DNA from: a virus
Strand: one strand, 5' to 3'
IMG/VR virus record: IMGVR_UViG_3300009537_000068
Location: 1-37,855 of that record
DNA: 37,855 bases
Shown here: positions 14,198 through 22,177 of the stretch, piece after piece
Layout of the letters: the number at the start of each line of letters is the position of its first letter
Position numbering within the stretch: position 1 is the first letter of the stretch
Program-made: the position numbers and the translations under genes
The notes under the pieces: model-generated
Told to the model about the DNA's origin: nothing
Seen by the model: only the letters and a program-made list of their open reading frames with translations
Databases searched by the model: none

Positions 14198-15913
14198 TTG
14201 GCGTTTGTAGACTTGTATGACAATATAGACGTTGTCATAAAACAGGGAGCGAATATGATCCAATATTATCGCAATGATCCTGTAATGGCGGCGTATGATC
14301 TTTTGGGGGTAGATTTAGCACCGATTCAACGCGTTGTATTACGTGACATGTGGTCTAAGAACTTTTCTATTTCAGTATGCGCAAGAGGATTCGGCAAAAC
14401 ATTTTTACTTGGTCTAAATGCTGTTTTACATACACTTTTATATCCTGGCTACCGAGTCGGTCTTATTGGCCCCTCCTTTCGTCAATCTAAAATGATCTTC
14501 TCTGAAGTAGAAAAATTATATCAGAGATCATCTATATTAAGAGAGGCTTGCGAAAAAAGACCTACAAGAGGATCTGATACTTGTTATTTAAAATTTAGAG
14601 CGACTGATAAATCTAACGGGAGCTACATAGAAGCATTACCAATTGGAGTCGATGGTGCTAAAATTCGTGGGTCTCGTTTTTATTTAATTGAAATAGATGA
14701 ATTAGCCCAAATGACGCCAGATATCATAGATTTAGTCATCAGACCTTTTGGCGCTGTTTCTCTTGAGCCTATGCAAAAGGTTCGTGAGCTTGAACGACGA
14801 GAAGAATTGATTAGAAAGGGACTAGCTACTAAATATGATTTTGTAGAAGATGCTGCGAATAAGATGATTATGACATCATCTGGATTTTTTAAATTTAATC
14901 ATATGTGGGATAGAATGAAGTCCTATTGGCATGCAATAAAAGAAGAAGGCGAGAACACAAAATATGCAGTACACCAAGTGCCGTATCAATTGTTGCCTCC
15001 AGCGTTTCTTGATGAGGGAAATATAAAGGAAGCTAAAAGAACTATGTCTACTATAGAGTTTATTATGGAGTACGAAGCTGCTATGGTTTCTGATAGTGAT
15101 GGATTCTTCAAAGCTTCTATGCTCGAGGCATGTACAAATCAAAGTAAGTTTAGTATACAGCTGACTGGTACTTCTGGCAGACAATATGTAATGGGGGTTG
15201 ATCCAAATCAGGGAGGGGCGGCTGCGTGCGGAGTTGTTATAATCGAAATAAGTAATCCTTATAAGATAGTTTATGTAAAAGAGCTTAAGAAAAAGACCAC
15301 GCAAGAAATGGTTAAAGAACTACAAAATCTGACGGATATTTTTAATATAACTAGAATCTTTATGGATTCGCAGGGTGGTGGTAAACCTATAAGGGATTTA
15401 TTACAAGAGGGATATAATGAACATGAGCCTATATTAGACATGGATGATGAAGCTACTTTAGGCAAACACGGTAAAAGAATTCTACAATTAGTAAACCCAA
15501 CTACTTCATGGATAAACGATGCTAACTTTGACACATTGGCACTATTTGAGCATAAAGAACTTTTGTTTCCTGCAATGCCTCTATCGTCCAATCCTATTGC
15601 TGAAAAACTATATGAGCAGATTAAACTATTGAAATCACAACTATTAAACATAGTAGTTACACAGACGCCTCGCGGTATAAGGCATTTTGATACGCCTAAA
15701 AAAGGTCAAAATAAGGATTTATATTCTGCGCTTATACTTGGTGCCTGGGGCGTTAGAGAGATGTACAGAGAGGGCATAGAAGAAGAAAAAATTTTACATG
15801 GCAATGGATATGTTAGACAGCATAGTCCTGGAGCTAAGTTCAGCCCAACTTCAAATATAGGTAAACTTAGTAAGGGCCATTTGGAAGCTGCTGTTTTGAC
15901 TAAAGTAAAGTAA
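14198..15913 (+). CDS. terL: Large terminase subunit (ATPase and nuclease)
   Basis: 571 residues from a TTG start behind GAGGAG. The ATPase has an adenine-contacting Gln44 in APIQ, Walker A CARGFGKT (61-68) and Walker B FYLIEIDELA (161-170) with catalytic Glu168. The C-terminal RNase H-like nuclease shows three Asp positions: Asp335 in VMGVDPNQGG, Asp390 in RIFMDSQGGG and Asp507 in NKDLYSALILGAWG. This motor cuts concatemeric DNA and pumps it through the portal. It is full length with no sign of intron or frameshift. No portal gene follows directly; a propeller-like adhesin gene is placed between terminase and portal. Confidence 0.95.
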   Translation: MAFVDLYDNIDVVIKQGANMIQYYRNDPVMAAYDLLGVDLAPIQRVVLRDMWSKNFSISVCARGFGKTFLLGLNAVLHTLLYPGYRVGLIGPSFRQSKMIFSEVEKLYQRSSILREACEKRPTRGSDTCYLKFRATDKSNGSYIEALPIGVDGAKIRGSRFYLIEIDELAQMTPDIIDLVIRPFGAVSLEPMQKVRELERREELIRKGLATKYDFVEDAANKMIMTSSGFFKFNHMWDRMKSYWHAIKEEGENTKYAVHQVPYQLLPPAFLDEGNIKEAKRTMSTIEFIMEYEAAMVSDSDGFFKASMLEACTNQSKFSIQLTGTSGRQYVMGVDPNQGGAAACGVVIIEISNPYKIVYVKELKKKTTQEMVKELQNLTDIFNITRIFMDSQGGGKPIRDLLQEGYNEHEPILDMDDEATLGKHGKRILQLVNPTTSWINDANFDTLALFEHKELLFPAMPLSSNPIAEKLYEQIKLLKSQLLNIVVTQTPRGIRHFDTPKKGQNKDLYSALILGAWGVREMYREGIEEEKILHGNGYVRQHSPGAKFSPTSNIGKLSKGHLEAAVLTKVK

Positions 15914-15921
15914 ACTAACCA

Positions 15922-15930
15922 TGATATAAT
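15922..15930 (+). promoter_or_regulatory. Possible extended -10 promoter
   Basis: TGATATAAT is a perfect extended -10 (TGnTATAAT) in the 85-base gap between the large terminase and the propeller-like gene. A TTGACT lies upstream at 15896, but 23 bases away, too far for a normal -35. A promoter relying on the extended -10 is possible. Confidence 0.35.
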
Positions 15931-15998
15931 AGGGGCATGTTTTGTTTTTTGTATGGCATTATGATAAAAATTAATAAAATATAATAGGAGAAAACATA

Positions 15999-17000
15999 AT
16001 GGCTGATATTTCAAAATTCATGCAAGTCAGCATTGAGAATTTGGCTAAGATATTTGGAGTTAGTAAATCTAGTTTATCTAGCATTGTGACTAAGAGCGTA
16101 TCATCTGGTGGAGGTAATAGTAGGGGCGTATGGGCTGGAGGTAATACTGGATCCGTTACAAATACTATGGATTATGTCACTATTTCAACACTTTCAGATG
16201 CTGACGATTTTGGTGATTTATTAGTAGCAAGAAGGGCTCTAGCAGCTACTTCAAATGGAGCTACTGATAGAGGAGTAATTGGTGGTGGTTATAGCGCTGG
16301 TAATAAAGATGACATTGATTATATAACTATTTCATCTATTGGTAATGCTGCAGATTTTGGAAATTTATTTGTAGCTAGACAGAGTCTAGCGGCTACTTCA
16401 AACGGCACTAGTGATAGAGGTGTATTTGGAGGTGCATATGTAGCTGCTCCTAGTAATATCATTGAATATATAACTATATCATCTCTTAGTGATTCAACGA
16501 ATTTTGGTGATTTAACTGTCGCTAGATATGTGGCGGGCAGCACTTCAAACGGTACTGGGGATAGAGGAGTGTGGGCTGGTGGCACGGACACAACTGTTAG
16601 TTCAAACTTTATAGATTACATTACAATATCATCAGCTGCTGATGCTCAGACTTTTGGTGATTTGACGACTGAGAGACATTCTCCAGCTGGTACTTCAAAT
16701 GGAACTAATGATAGAGGTATATTTGGTGGTGGAGGCCCTGGTAAGATAAATAATATAGATTACATTACAATATCATCCACAAGCAACGCTGCTAATTTTG
16801 GAGATTTAGGTGTTGGTAGGGAAACATCAGCTGCTGCTTCTAGCGGTGCTAATAATAGGGGTGTTTTTGGCGGTGGTAATGAAACCTCAGGCTTTTCAAA
16901 TAGTATTGAATATGTAACAATTTCTTCTCTTAGTGATGGGCAAGATTTTGGTGATTTAGATACTGCAAGAGATGGTATAGCTGCTACATCAAATGCATAA
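15999..17000 (+). CDS. Propeller-like adhesin with six tandem repeats
   Basis: 333 residues behind ATAGGAGAA. Residues 1-35 (MADISKFMQVSIENLAKIFG) resemble the N-terminus of the LamG/SPRY adhesin at 208. From residue 42 to the end there are six repeats of 48-50 residues, each with RGVxGGG, then DYITISS, then FGDLxxAR, then TSNGTxDR. Six such units suggest a six-bladed beta-propeller (kelch-like), a fold used for glycan or protein binding. Similar repeats occur in virion proteins of environmental phages, as far as I recall. Unusual placement between terminase and portal. Likely a head or tail surface adhesin, with exact location unknown. Confidence 0.75.
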   Translation: MADISKFMQVSIENLAKIFGVSKSSLSSIVTKSVSSGGGNSRGVWAGGNTGSVTNTMDYVTISTLSDADDFGDLLVARRALAATSNGATDRGVIGGGYSAGNKDDIDYITISSIGNAADFGNLFVARQSLAATSNGTSDRGVFGGAYVAAPSNIIEYITISSLSDSTNFGDLTVARYVAGSTSNGTGDRGVWAGGTDTTVSSNFIDYITISSAADAQTFGDLTTERHSPAGTSNGTNDRGIFGGGGPGKINNIDYITISSTSNAANFGDLGVGRETSAAASSGANNRGVFGGGNETSGFSNSIEYVTISSLSDGQDFGDLDTARDGIAATSNA

Positions 17001-17024
17001 GGAGTAAAATAAGGAGTATTATAG

Positions 17025-18947
17025 ATGAACTTTACTAAATTTACAGAAGACCTTAAAACTAAATATCCAGATATAGGTATACAGAAAGTAGAGGTAGATG
17101 AAGCAACTGGCAAATCTACATTTTTCTTAAAGCCTACTGATAAAGTTTTAGCTTCTTTGCCGACAGAAAAGGCTATTAATTTACATCTACCTGCTAGAAG
17201 AGGGATGGCTTCTACTGTAAGACGAGATATTATAGATAGATCAATACTGGATTTGGTTAAGACAAGTCCGTCAACTTCAGATCCACATGAAATTTATAAG
17301 AGAGCTATTAAATATTATTACGAGTTTGATGTTTATGGAGCTCACATAGATATATTGACTAATCTGGCTTCTAAAGGATTTGAAAACGATATAGATGATG
17401 ATAAAATAAAACTTTTTTACGACGTATGGAACTTTGACGTGCATTTTAAACAGATGTTGGATTGGATATTTTTTGATTTTTTTAGAGTTGGTATGGTAAG
17501 AACTTATAAGATAATAGGTAAATACGAGCCAGGTCTAAATTTTGTAACCAATGCTCCAGGTCAAAAAGTGGCAAGGGGAGATCTTAGAGCGATGGCTGAA
17601 AGAGCTGAACGTATAAGACTAGCTAAACTTAAAAAAATAAATGCTAAATTAAAGCAACTAGACGGGCGTAAACCAGATGAAAACGAACTAAAAAAAGAAT
17701 TAGCTGCAAAAAAGAAAGTATGGTCTAAAGGTTTTATGCCAATAGCTTATACAGTACTTAATCCACTACTAGTTACTATTGAAGGTAGTTTATTGTTTGA
17801 GAGATCTAAGGTTACACTAGAGCCTTCAGATGAACTAAAAGATTTGATAAAGAAAAGTCCTAGTGAAATGACTGACGATGAAAAAGAAATTATCAAGCTA
17901 TTACCATCTGACTTTAAGAAATCAGTAGAAGAGGGTGGTGGCATTGTACTTGATCCTATATTTACTGGAGAAATAGACTATAGAAAGCAACCATATGAGC
18001 GTTACGCTAAACCTCGTGGTATTAAAGCTTTTGATTCATTGGAATACAAAAATAGTTTGAGAGAAGCTGATTTAAGTACATTAGATGGTATTACTAATTA
18101 TATACTTAAAATAACTATAGGAAATGATCAATTTCCTGCATGTGAGCAGGCACAGTTAGAAGCAGTAGCTGAGTTATTTAATACTCCTTCAAAATCATTT
18201 GATGTAGTTTGGAACCATACTTTACAAGTAGAAAAGATTGTCTCTCCTGAGATCGAATCTGTATTGGGGCAAGATAAATATAAACAAGTTAATGAAGATA
18301 TATCTGGCGCTCTGGCAATGTCTAGGGCACTAATTGATGGTGTAACTAATGTAAATGAGGGAGAAGCTGGACTTTTAGTAAAGACTTTAACAGAAGAAAT
18401 TCATTATGCAAGAACCCAGGTGGAAAGATGGATTTATCATGAATATGCACAGATAGCAGAAGCGGCTGGGTTTGATAGATTTCCTAAAGTTAGATGGGAT
18501 AATGCAGTACTTAGAGATATTATATTATATATGAGCACTATTTCATCACTCGTAGACCGTAGAATGTTATCTTATGAAACGGCTCTTGAAGAACTTGGAT
18601 TTGACTATCCTAATGAATTTAATAATATGAAAAAAGAGCTGCCATCTGTTAAGCAGGGCATTCTAGGCATCGTCGGAAGTCCTTTTCAAAAGTCAGCTAC
18701 ACAGCCTGGCGGAGCTCCTAATGGAACCCCTTCACAAGGGCGCCCAACAGGACAAGTGCCAAAGAAGAAGCAGCCCAATACTAATCCTCAAAGTAAGACT
18801 AAAGTGCCAAATCAGTCGCCTAGTAATCAACCAGGCACTGGTCCGGCTACAGCTAGCTTTACCAAGAAAGATCTAATATCGTATGCTGTTGAAAATATGA
18901 CAGAAGAACAATTTGATGCATTTTTGGCAGGGTTTCTTACCACATAA
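17025..18947 (+). CDS. Portal protein
   Basis: 640 residues behind AAGGAG. The order and content fit a portal. The N-terminal helical wing runs RDIIDRSILDLVKTSPSTSD, IYKRAIKYYYEFDVYGAHID. Then comes VHFKQMLDWIFFDFFRVGMVRTYK, a typical portal core. A charged insert follows at about 185-235, then FMPIAYTVLNPLLVTIEGS, a stem/clip region, and GALAMSRALIDGVTNVNEGE leading to VERWIYHEYAQIAEAAGF with late-domain PKVRWDNAVLRD. The C-terminal 90 residues are Pro/Gln/Gly-rich and low complexity. Portals form the ring at the capsid vertex through which DNA enters. It sits before the prohead protease as in many phages. Confidence 0.85.
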   Translation: MNFTKFTEDLKTKYPDIGIQKVEVDEATGKSTFFLKPTDKVLASLPTEKAINLHLPARRGMASTVRRDIIDRSILDLVKTSPSTSDPHEIYKRAIKYYYEFDVYGAHIDILTNLASKGFENDIDDDKIKLFYDVWNFDVHFKQMLDWIFFDFFRVGMVRTYKIIGKYEPGLNFVTNAPGQKVARGDLRAMAERAERIRLAKLKKINAKLKQLDGRKPDENELKKELAAKKKVWSKGFMPIAYTVLNPLLVTIEGSLLFERSKVTLEPSDELKDLIKKSPSEMTDDEKEIIKLLPSDFKKSVEEGGGIVLDPIFTGEIDYRKQPYERYAKPRGIKAFDSLEYKNSLREADLSTLDGITNYILKITIGNDQFPACEQAQLEAVAELFNTPSKSFDVVWNHTLQVEKIVSPEIESVLGQDKYKQVNEDISGALAMSRALIDGVTNVNEGEAGLLVKTLTEEIHYARTQVERWIYHEYAQIAEAAGFDRFPKVRWDNAVLRDIILYMSTISSLVDRRMLSYETALEELGFDYPNEFNNMKKELPSVKQGILGIVGSPFQKSATQPGGAPNGTPSQGRPTGQVPKKKQPNTNPQSKTKVPNQSPSNQPGTGPATASFTKKDLISYAVENMTEEQFDAFLAGFLTT

Positions 18948-19022
18948 TGGCAATAAGGGCAATCAATTTAACTAACCCTTCTTATTATAGGAGAGTGTTT
19001 ATTTTTTCAAGGGAGGAGCGTC

Positions 19023-20114
19023 GTGAAATCACATTATGATCCAATAAAGCTTGAGGCAGATATTCAATTTGTTGAATGTACTGAAGAACTCCAACAAGAA
19101 GTTGCTTCGATAGTTAAGTTTCCAGAGAACAAGACACCAGATATGTTGTTTTTTTCAGGAATTTTTGTATCGTCTGGTGGAAATTTAAATCATGCATTCT
19201 TTTTGCCTTCTGAATTAGTAAAGGCACATAATACTATTGATAACAAGGCTTTAGATATAGAACATGAAGAGACAGATATAGTTGGGCATATTTATTCAAG
19301 TGCCTTTATTGATAGATCTGGTCAAAAACTAGAGATAGGGAATTTACAGAATAAAGAAGATGCTGAGCTTAATAATATAGAAATGGATGTAATGATAGCT
19401 GGTATTTTATATAAAAGTAGATTTCCAGAGCTGGCAAAGGAAGTTCAGGATAATAAATGGAAGCTGTCTATGGAAACATATTTTCAGGATTATGATATTA
19501 AAATAGGCAACGTGATATTATCTAAAAAGGAAGCTGAAGCTTTAGGAATAGCTTCAGACAATGTCTTAGGGCGTGTGGCAAGGGTTTTACGTAAGGGAAA
19601 GGAAATTGCAAAGGGAGAAATTGATCGTGTTTTAAGAGAGTTGATGTTTTCAGGATGTGGCTTGGTAAAAAATCCTGCTAATCCTAGATCTGTTATTTTA
19701 GAAACTGCTAAAAAGAAGGAAGTGGAGGAGGGTGAAATCGTGGTAGAACTAGAACCTACAAACGATGCTGAAAATAAAGAGAAGGCGATTGATTTTACAT
19801 CCCCTGTTAGTGTGCAAGGAGGCCCTAATGCATATGATATTCGCACGCAAACAAGTCCTGGTATTTGTGTTGATTATAAAAGGCGCGTAATAGACGCCAC
19901 GTTTGAAGGCCCTGATGCAAAAATTTTGCATGAAGACTGGTGTGCATTATATGATACGGGATGTACATCTCCTTCACGAGGAGCTGATCATCCAGAATGT
20001 ATTAGAAGAGAGATAATAGAAGTAACTCGTGATTATACTAAGCACAAATTAGCTGACCTAGTTGCGAAAGATAAAAGAGGCGATCTTTTGGCTACGTTAA
20101 AGAGTTTGTTGTAA
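19023..20114 (+). CDS. Prohead protease-like protein
   Basis: 363 residues from a GTG start behind GGGAGGAGCG. It sits between portal and scaffold/capsid genes, the normal place of a head maturation protease. Candidate catalytic residues are His81 in ALDIEHEETDIVGHIYSSAF and Ser149 in WKLSMETYFQDYD, in the His-Ser order of the phage/herpes assemblin group (T4 gp21, HK97 gp4). A Cys-rich C-terminal part (SPGICVDYKRRVIDATFEG, CALYDTGC, HPECIRREI) is additional to the usual length and may be a zinc-binding or cleaved tail. Catalytic assignment is by motif order and context. Confidence 0.75.
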   Translation: MKSHYDPIKLEADIQFVECTEELQQEVASIVKFPENKTPDMLFFSGIFVSSGGNLNHAFFLPSELVKAHNTIDNKALDIEHEETDIVGHIYSSAFIDRSGQKLEIGNLQNKEDAELNNIEMDVMIAGILYKSRFPELAKEVQDNKWKLSMETYFQDYDIKIGNVILSKKEAEALGIASDNVLGRVARVLRKGKEIAKGEIDRVLRELMFSGCGLVKNPANPRSVILETAKKKEVEEGEIVVELEPTNDAENKEKAIDFTSPVSVQGGPNAYDIRTQTSPGICVDYKRRVIDATFEGPDAKILHEDWCALYDTGCTSPSRGADHPECIRREIIEVTRDYTKHKLADLVAKDKRGDLLATLKSLL

Positions 20115-20165
20115 AATCTGATCACGAATTAGAATTACAAAATTTAAAATAGGAGGAAATCGCTC

Positions 20166-20579
20166 ATGCCACAAGCACAAACTGGATCAAGAAAAAGTAT
20201 GCCCAAAGTTGTCAGAGTAAATGCTGCTGATGGCGAAGCCGTATTGTTTAGAAATCTGGGTAATGGTCGTAGGCTCCCTTTTGTATGGGGCACAACTGTT
20301 ACATTGGCATCTGGTACCACCGAAGTAGTGGTATCTAGCGGTGTTTCATTTAATAATCATAGTGTTGCAGATGCAATAGTTATGGCAACGCCACTATCAG
20401 CTGATGGTGGAGCTCTTAATTACCATATAATAAAAGATACAGCGAATAATGTAGTTACATTAGAATCATCAGCTGCTCCAGGGGATATTGATTTTGATAT
20501 TCTAATTATGTTAGGCACTGCTTATAACTTTGATAGTACGCATACTAATCAGATTTGGAGAAGAAGTTTTAGTAATTAG
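20166..20579 (+). CDS. Small head protein of unknown function (137 aa)
   Basis: 137 residues behind AGGAGGAAAT. A basic Ser/Lys start (QTGSRKSMPKVVRVN) is followed by an all-beta pattern (AVLFRNLGNGRRLPFVWGTT, VTLASGTTEVVVSSGVSFNN) and an end with DFDILIMLGTAYNF and QIWRRSFSN. No catalytic motif. The position between the protease and the scaffold suggests a head decoration, stopper or minor capsid protein. About 114 bases to the next gene hold only a weak 16-codon frame. Confidence 0.6.
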   Translation: MPQAQTGSRKSMPKVVRVNAADGEAVLFRNLGNGRRLPFVWGTTVTLASGTTEVVVSSGVSFNNHSVADAIVMATPLSADGGALNYHIIKDTANNVVTLESSAAPGDIDFDILIMLGTAYNFDSTHTNQIWRRSFSN

Positions 20580-20693
20580 TTTAATATGAATTGGGATAAG
20601 GAAATGGTTCAAAATTTAATTATTAGAATGCTTATGTGAGGTTGGTAATTGTGGTAATTTGTTATGAAATTTTTATTTTAGGAGGTTTAGTTC

Positions 20694-21482
20694 ATGGCTG
20701 ATAAACTTACTCAAGATGTTCAAGACATCGTTGACAGCATCTTTAAGCAAAAAGAAGAAGTTGCGATGCGTAAAGAAACTGAAGACGCTCTGAATAAGTC
20801 TGCTGATAAGATAAATGAACTGGTCGCGTCCTTAGAGGCAAAGGATGAAGAACTGGGCATATCTACAGCTAAATTAGAAGAGTTAGAAATTCTAGTTTCG
20901 GAGATGACTGACAAAAACAAAGAGCTTGACGAGAATCTTGGGAAAGCAACATCTGACTTTGAAGCTGAAAAGGCAGAATTAACTAAAAGAGCGGAGACGG
21001 CTGAAGAAGAGCTTTTGAATATGAAAAAAGACCAGCTTGCAAAAGCTAGGTATGAAGAGCTCGTATCTGATGGCGTAGCTGTTGTTGAAGAAAAAGCTAA
21101 AAAAGATCAGGTTGCTAAGATTCGTGAAATGGAAGACGAAGAATTCTCGACATATAAGACAGATCGTGTTGAGTTGCGCAAAGCTATTATTGCCGAGCTA
21201 GAAACGTCTACTAGTGAAGAACAAGAAGTAAAAGCTGAAAAGAAAGTATCTTCCAAAGAAGAAACTGCTGAGGAAACTATCGAAGAAGATGCTTCAGAAT
21301 TGGAAGCTGAAGTAGAAGGTAATGAGGAAGAGGCTGCTGCCGATTCTGAAGATTCTATTGATCCGATGCGCGCTGTTGCTGCTGCTCTTAACATGGAAGT
21401 TATGCCTGATAAAAATACTATTGCTAAATATAGAGAATTAGGCAAAGCTATGGCTAAGAAGTTTGCAAGTAAGAGCGAGTAA
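20694..21482 (+). CDS. Probable capsid scaffolding protein
   Basis: 262 residues behind TAGGAGG. It is almost all helix: charged coiled coil from about 15 to 130 (QKEEVAMRKETEDALNKSAD, LEAKDEELGISTAKLEELE), then a very acidic stretch (EETIEEDASELEAEVEGNEE) and a basic C-terminal end (IAKYRELGKAMAKKFASKSE). A long acidic coiled coil with a small basic C-terminal helix, two genes before the capsid, is the standard look of a phage scaffold. Scaffolds guide capsid assembly and are usually degraded by the prohead protease, here encoded two genes upstream. Confidence 0.8.
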   Translation: MADKLTQDVQDIVDSIFKQKEEVAMRKETEDALNKSADKINELVASLEAKDEELGISTAKLEELEILVSEMTDKNKELDENLGKATSDFEAEKAELTKRAETAEEELLNMKKDQLAKARYEELVSDGVAVVEEKAKKDQVAKIREMEDEEFSTYKTDRVELRKAIIAELETSTSEEQEVKAEKKVSSKEETAEETIEEDASELEAEVEGNEEEAAADSEDSIDPMRAVAAALNMEVMPDKNTIAKYRELGKAMAKKFASKSE

Positions 21483-21517
21483 TCGCCTGAAAAATTTTTT
21501 AAGGAGGAAAGGTAATC

Positions 21518-22096
21518 ATGTTTATTCCTAGACATCCTGTTATTGAAAACCAATTCTGCCAGTTTAATTCCACCAGTACTACTACTGGAGCTGGCGCTGT
21601 TTTGGCGTATGCAGGTTCTGTGTGTTATTTGGATGATAGTCAGACTGATTCTATTGTAAAAATCTATACTGGCAACGAAAACAAGCGTGCATTTGGTTTT
21701 TTAATGCAGAAGGTTAAGACTGGATATCATTCAATTCATCCGGCTGGGTTTTTTATGCCTGGGGATCTTGGATCTTCTGATGTAATAGCACAGCCTAGTT
21801 ATAATTCAAGTGGAGTAATAAATGGTACAAAAGCTGCTCCAGTAGGTGTTGCCCATCTGGGCGTATGGGATACCATTCATTATACTGCAACTGGAGCTTT
21901 AAATGTTGGTGAAGCTATGTATGTAGTTCAGTCTCTCGCATCACAGCTTTGTGATGATTCAGCTGATGAAAATACTCAGACAAGCGCTGATGGCGGTATA
22001 CTTGCTCGTGTAATGAAAGGCGCTAGTGCTGCACAGGTTGCGGCTAATGTAGCTAATACTACACTTTATCCAATAAGAGTAAAACTTTTAGTTTAA
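21518..22096 (+). CDS. Probable head decoration/capsid-stabilising protein (192 aa)
   Basis: 192 residues behind AAGGAGGAAAG. It is beta-rich and Gly/Ala/Ser/Thr-rich with alternating patterns (STTTGAGAVLAYAGSVCYLD, IHPAGFFMPGDLGSSDVI, AAPVGVAHLGVWDTIHYTAT). The phrase ALNVGEAMYVVQSLASQLC and the end LYPIRVKLLV resemble the small beta barrel of capsid decoration proteins. Location right before the capsid gene supports that role. Family not named with certainty. Confidence 0.65.
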   Translation: MFIPRHPVIENQFCQFNSTSTTTGAGAVLAYAGSVCYLDDSQTDSIVKIYTGNENKRAFGFLMQKVKTGYHSIHPAGFFMPGDLGSSDVIAQPSYNSSGVINGTKAAPVGVAHLGVWDTIHYTATGALNVGEAMYVVQSLASQLCDDSADENTQTSADGGILARVMKGASAAQVAANVANTTLYPIRVKLLV

Positions 22097-22123
22097 AAAT
22101 AAATAAATCAAGAGAAGAAGTAT

Positions 22124-22148
22124 GGATCAAAGCACGTATAGTGCATCC
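22124..22148 (+). other. Short hairpin in the 5' leader of the capsid gene
   Basis: GGAT (22124-22127) pairs with ATCC (22145-22148), and GCAC (22132-22135) with GTGC (22141-22144), leaving a GTATA loop and a CAAA bulge. It sits 30 bases before the capsid start and has no T tract, so it is not a terminator. It may influence mRNA stability or processing. Confidence 0.35.
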
Positions 22149-22177
22149 AAAACTACTTGAGGGAGGACAGTTAGGTT

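Noticed and set aside
14876-15651. Minus-strand frames of over 100 codons opposite the terminase
   Set aside because: They are antisense to conserved terminase motifs and arise from AT-rich codon use.
15896-15930. TTGACT and TATAAT as a complete promoter after the terminase
   Set aside because: Spacing is 23 bases, outside the useful range. Only the extended -10 is kept as a weak candidate.
16100-17000. CRISPR-like array from regular repeats of about 147 bases
   Set aside because: The repeats are coding, all in one frame, and encode the propeller-like protein.
18948-19000. Hairpin AATAAGGG with CCCTTCTTATT as terminator before the protease gene
   Set aside because: The stem has a bulge of several bases and a long loop, and the T run is distant.
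20586-20639. 16-codon frame in the gap before the scaffold gene
   Set aside because: Very short, with no ribosome binding site or recognisable product.
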